A stretch of 64,000 nucleotides of DNA, taken from the NCBI RefSeq assembly GCF_001050035.1, contig NZ_CVTA01000062.1:124001-188000 (forward strand), written 5' to 3'. The number at the start of each line of letters is the position of its first letter. The first letter of the stretch is position 1. Shown in pieces: positions 63,186 through 64,000 of the stretch. The stretch comes from Mycolicibacterium komanii (GTDB lineage: Bacteria; Actinomycetota; Actinomycetes; Mycobacteriales; Mycobacteriaceae). The translations under genes were made by a program, and so were the position numbers. The notes under the pieces were generated by a model, which was not told the DNA's origin, searched no databases, and saw only the letters and a list, made by a program, of their open reading frames with translations.

Positions 63186-64000
63186 TAGCCGCCCAGCTGT
63201 CGGCGTATCTCGGTGAGCTCGCGTTGCGCTCGCTCGATCAGAAGCTGAACCTGCTCCAGTCGCGGCAGCACGTCGCCGGGTCCAGGGGGTGACACCGAAC
63301 GGCCGCGAGGGGCGGGCGTCAGCCCCGGCGGTAACGCCGGCGTGACGATGTAGCCGTCTTCGCGGTCGCCGTAGATCGTGACGTCCTCGCGTCGCCGGTC
63401 GAAGAACAGCGCCACGTACGCGCAAAGCACGGCGTCGACGGGATCCTCGCAGGCGTTCAGCTGGAAGGCCCGAGCACCGGCCTCGATCCGCTTGCGGAGT
63501 TCCAGCCACGCCGGACTGCTCCGCACGCGGAGCCGCGGGTTGGCGTCGTTCAACCCCTCGATCAGCTCCACCATCTTGAGCAGCTCGTCCTTACGTTTGA
63601 CGACATCTTTGGCCCGCCGCTTGTACTTGAGCGTCTTGCCGAGTTTGAACAGCGCGATCGTCGCCGCATGCGGGTAGACCTCGATCGCGCGGCGGTCGGC
63701 ACGAGACTGCGGGTCGGTGTCCAGGTACAGCCGCTCGCAGAGGACCTCGGCGCGGGGCGGATCGAAGAGCGGGTTACCGGTGTTCGCGGGCTGTGCGGTC
63801 GCCTCGAACGGGGCGAAATCCCGGTTGTACAGCGTCTCCCCGAGCCGGTACCCCGTGGGATTCCTGACGATCAGCGGTGCGTCGATGGCGACGACGCACG
63901 GGCCGTCGACATACGGCGCGACGGCCGCCGCGATCTCGTCGTCGCTGACCGCCGTGCCGACCTGCACGAGCCGTCCGTCGCCGTCCAGAACGGCCACACC
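63182..64000 (-). CDS. DUF429 family protein (5' end beyond window)
   Basis: A DUF429 (RNase H-like fold) protein whose N-terminus runs off the right edge; 273 residues are seen. Core features: VVAIDAPLIVRNPTGYR, RAIEVYPHAATIALF and CEDPVDAVLCAYVALFF, which carry the conserved acidic residues. The last 45 residues are a predicted coiled coil (LERAQRELTEIRRQ). In-frame GTG 63997 lies too far into the fold to be the start. Function unknown, predicted nuclease-like. Confidence 0.85.
   Translation of the reverse strand, partial: GVAVLDGDGRLVQVGTAVSDDEIAAAVAPYVDGPCVVAIDAPLIVRNPTGYRLGETLYNRDFAPFEATAQPANTGNPLFDPPRAEVLCERLYLDTDPQSRADRRAIEVYPHAATIALFKLGKTLKYKRRAKDVVKRKDELLKMVELIEGLNDANPRLRVRSSPAWLELRKRIEAGARAFQLNACEDPVDAVLCAYVALFFDRRREDVTIYGDREDGYIVTPALPPGLTPAPRGRSVSPPGPGDVLPRLEQVQLLIERAQRELTEIRRQLGGY

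Noticed and set aside
61059..63509. An 816-codon open frame on the minus strand opposite TetR and the APC permease
   Set aside because: Low-complexity His/Arg/Asp-rich translation and no motif, opposite two clear genes.

Overview
The window is high-GC actinobacterial DNA and almost certainly comes from a fast-growing Mycobacterium (Mycolicibacterium type). The evidence is the end of an mce operon followed by its Mce-associated genes and otsA, a near-identical PhoP/PhoR pair, the CYP51-ferredoxin-CYP123 cluster, a DUF5313 protein, many GTG starts and dense 1-4 nt gene overlaps. Gene names rest on remembered family sequences and gene order; no search was run. No IS element, prophage, CRISPR array or rRNA was seen. 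One tRNA (Thr, TGT) is present.

Layout. 1-4431: tail of an mce operon, most likely mce4 (cholesterol uptake): mceD end, LprN/MceE, MceF and two Mce-associated proteins, convergent with otsA and a 54-aa companion gene (to 6060). 6112-7338: three tandem paralogous small secreted four-cysteine proteins. 7563-9369: a crotonase-fold protein lacking both catalytic glutamates and an SDR behind a KstR-like box. 9416-13478: a PucR-type regulator, a D-amino-acid-dehydrogenase-like flavoprotein and two tandem Gre-like proteins. 13579-17188: CtaD, a small ORF, a polytopic membrane protein and a TRIC/UPF0126 channel. 17218-24794: epimerase, HIBADH-like enzyme, and a CO-dehydrogenase-like molybdenum hydroxylase cluster (small, medium, CoxG, large, XdhC). 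24874-34729: a P450, VanX-like dipeptidase, a 39-aa zinc-ribbon microprotein, MFS, oxidoreductase, cutinase, CMD/HIBADH pair, PepSY protein, DUF5313 and an OhrR-like MarR regulator.

34977-39842 is the most interesting part. A PAS-PP2C phosphatase (RsbP-like) and an alpha/beta hydrolase (RsbQ-like) sit back to back with a SigF-family sigma factor carrying its own SigF-type promoter. That gene in turn overlaps the 3' end of a Ser/Thr kinase with a six-helix membrane tail and a DFN instead of DFG motif. No anti-sigma or anti-anti-sigma gene is nearby. This looks like a self-contained stress-sensing module.

39983-64000: tRNA-Thr, a decapeptide-repeat protein divergent from phoPR (three tandem PhoP-box repeats between them), the HIT gene, then a long minus-strand sterol/lipid oxidation operon (SDR, NTF2-like, AdhB, SnoaL, ferredoxin, CYP51, SDR, CYP123, TetR). 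It is divergent from aldA-SDR-HIBADH-CMD-unknown. Twin copies of one palindrome flank the divergent starts, suggesting a shared TetR operator. The right end has a helical protein, TetR plus a CYP125-like P450, purD, a Tat-exported esterase, TetR, an APC permease preceded by a 30-bp direct repeat, and a DUF429 gene cut by the window edge.
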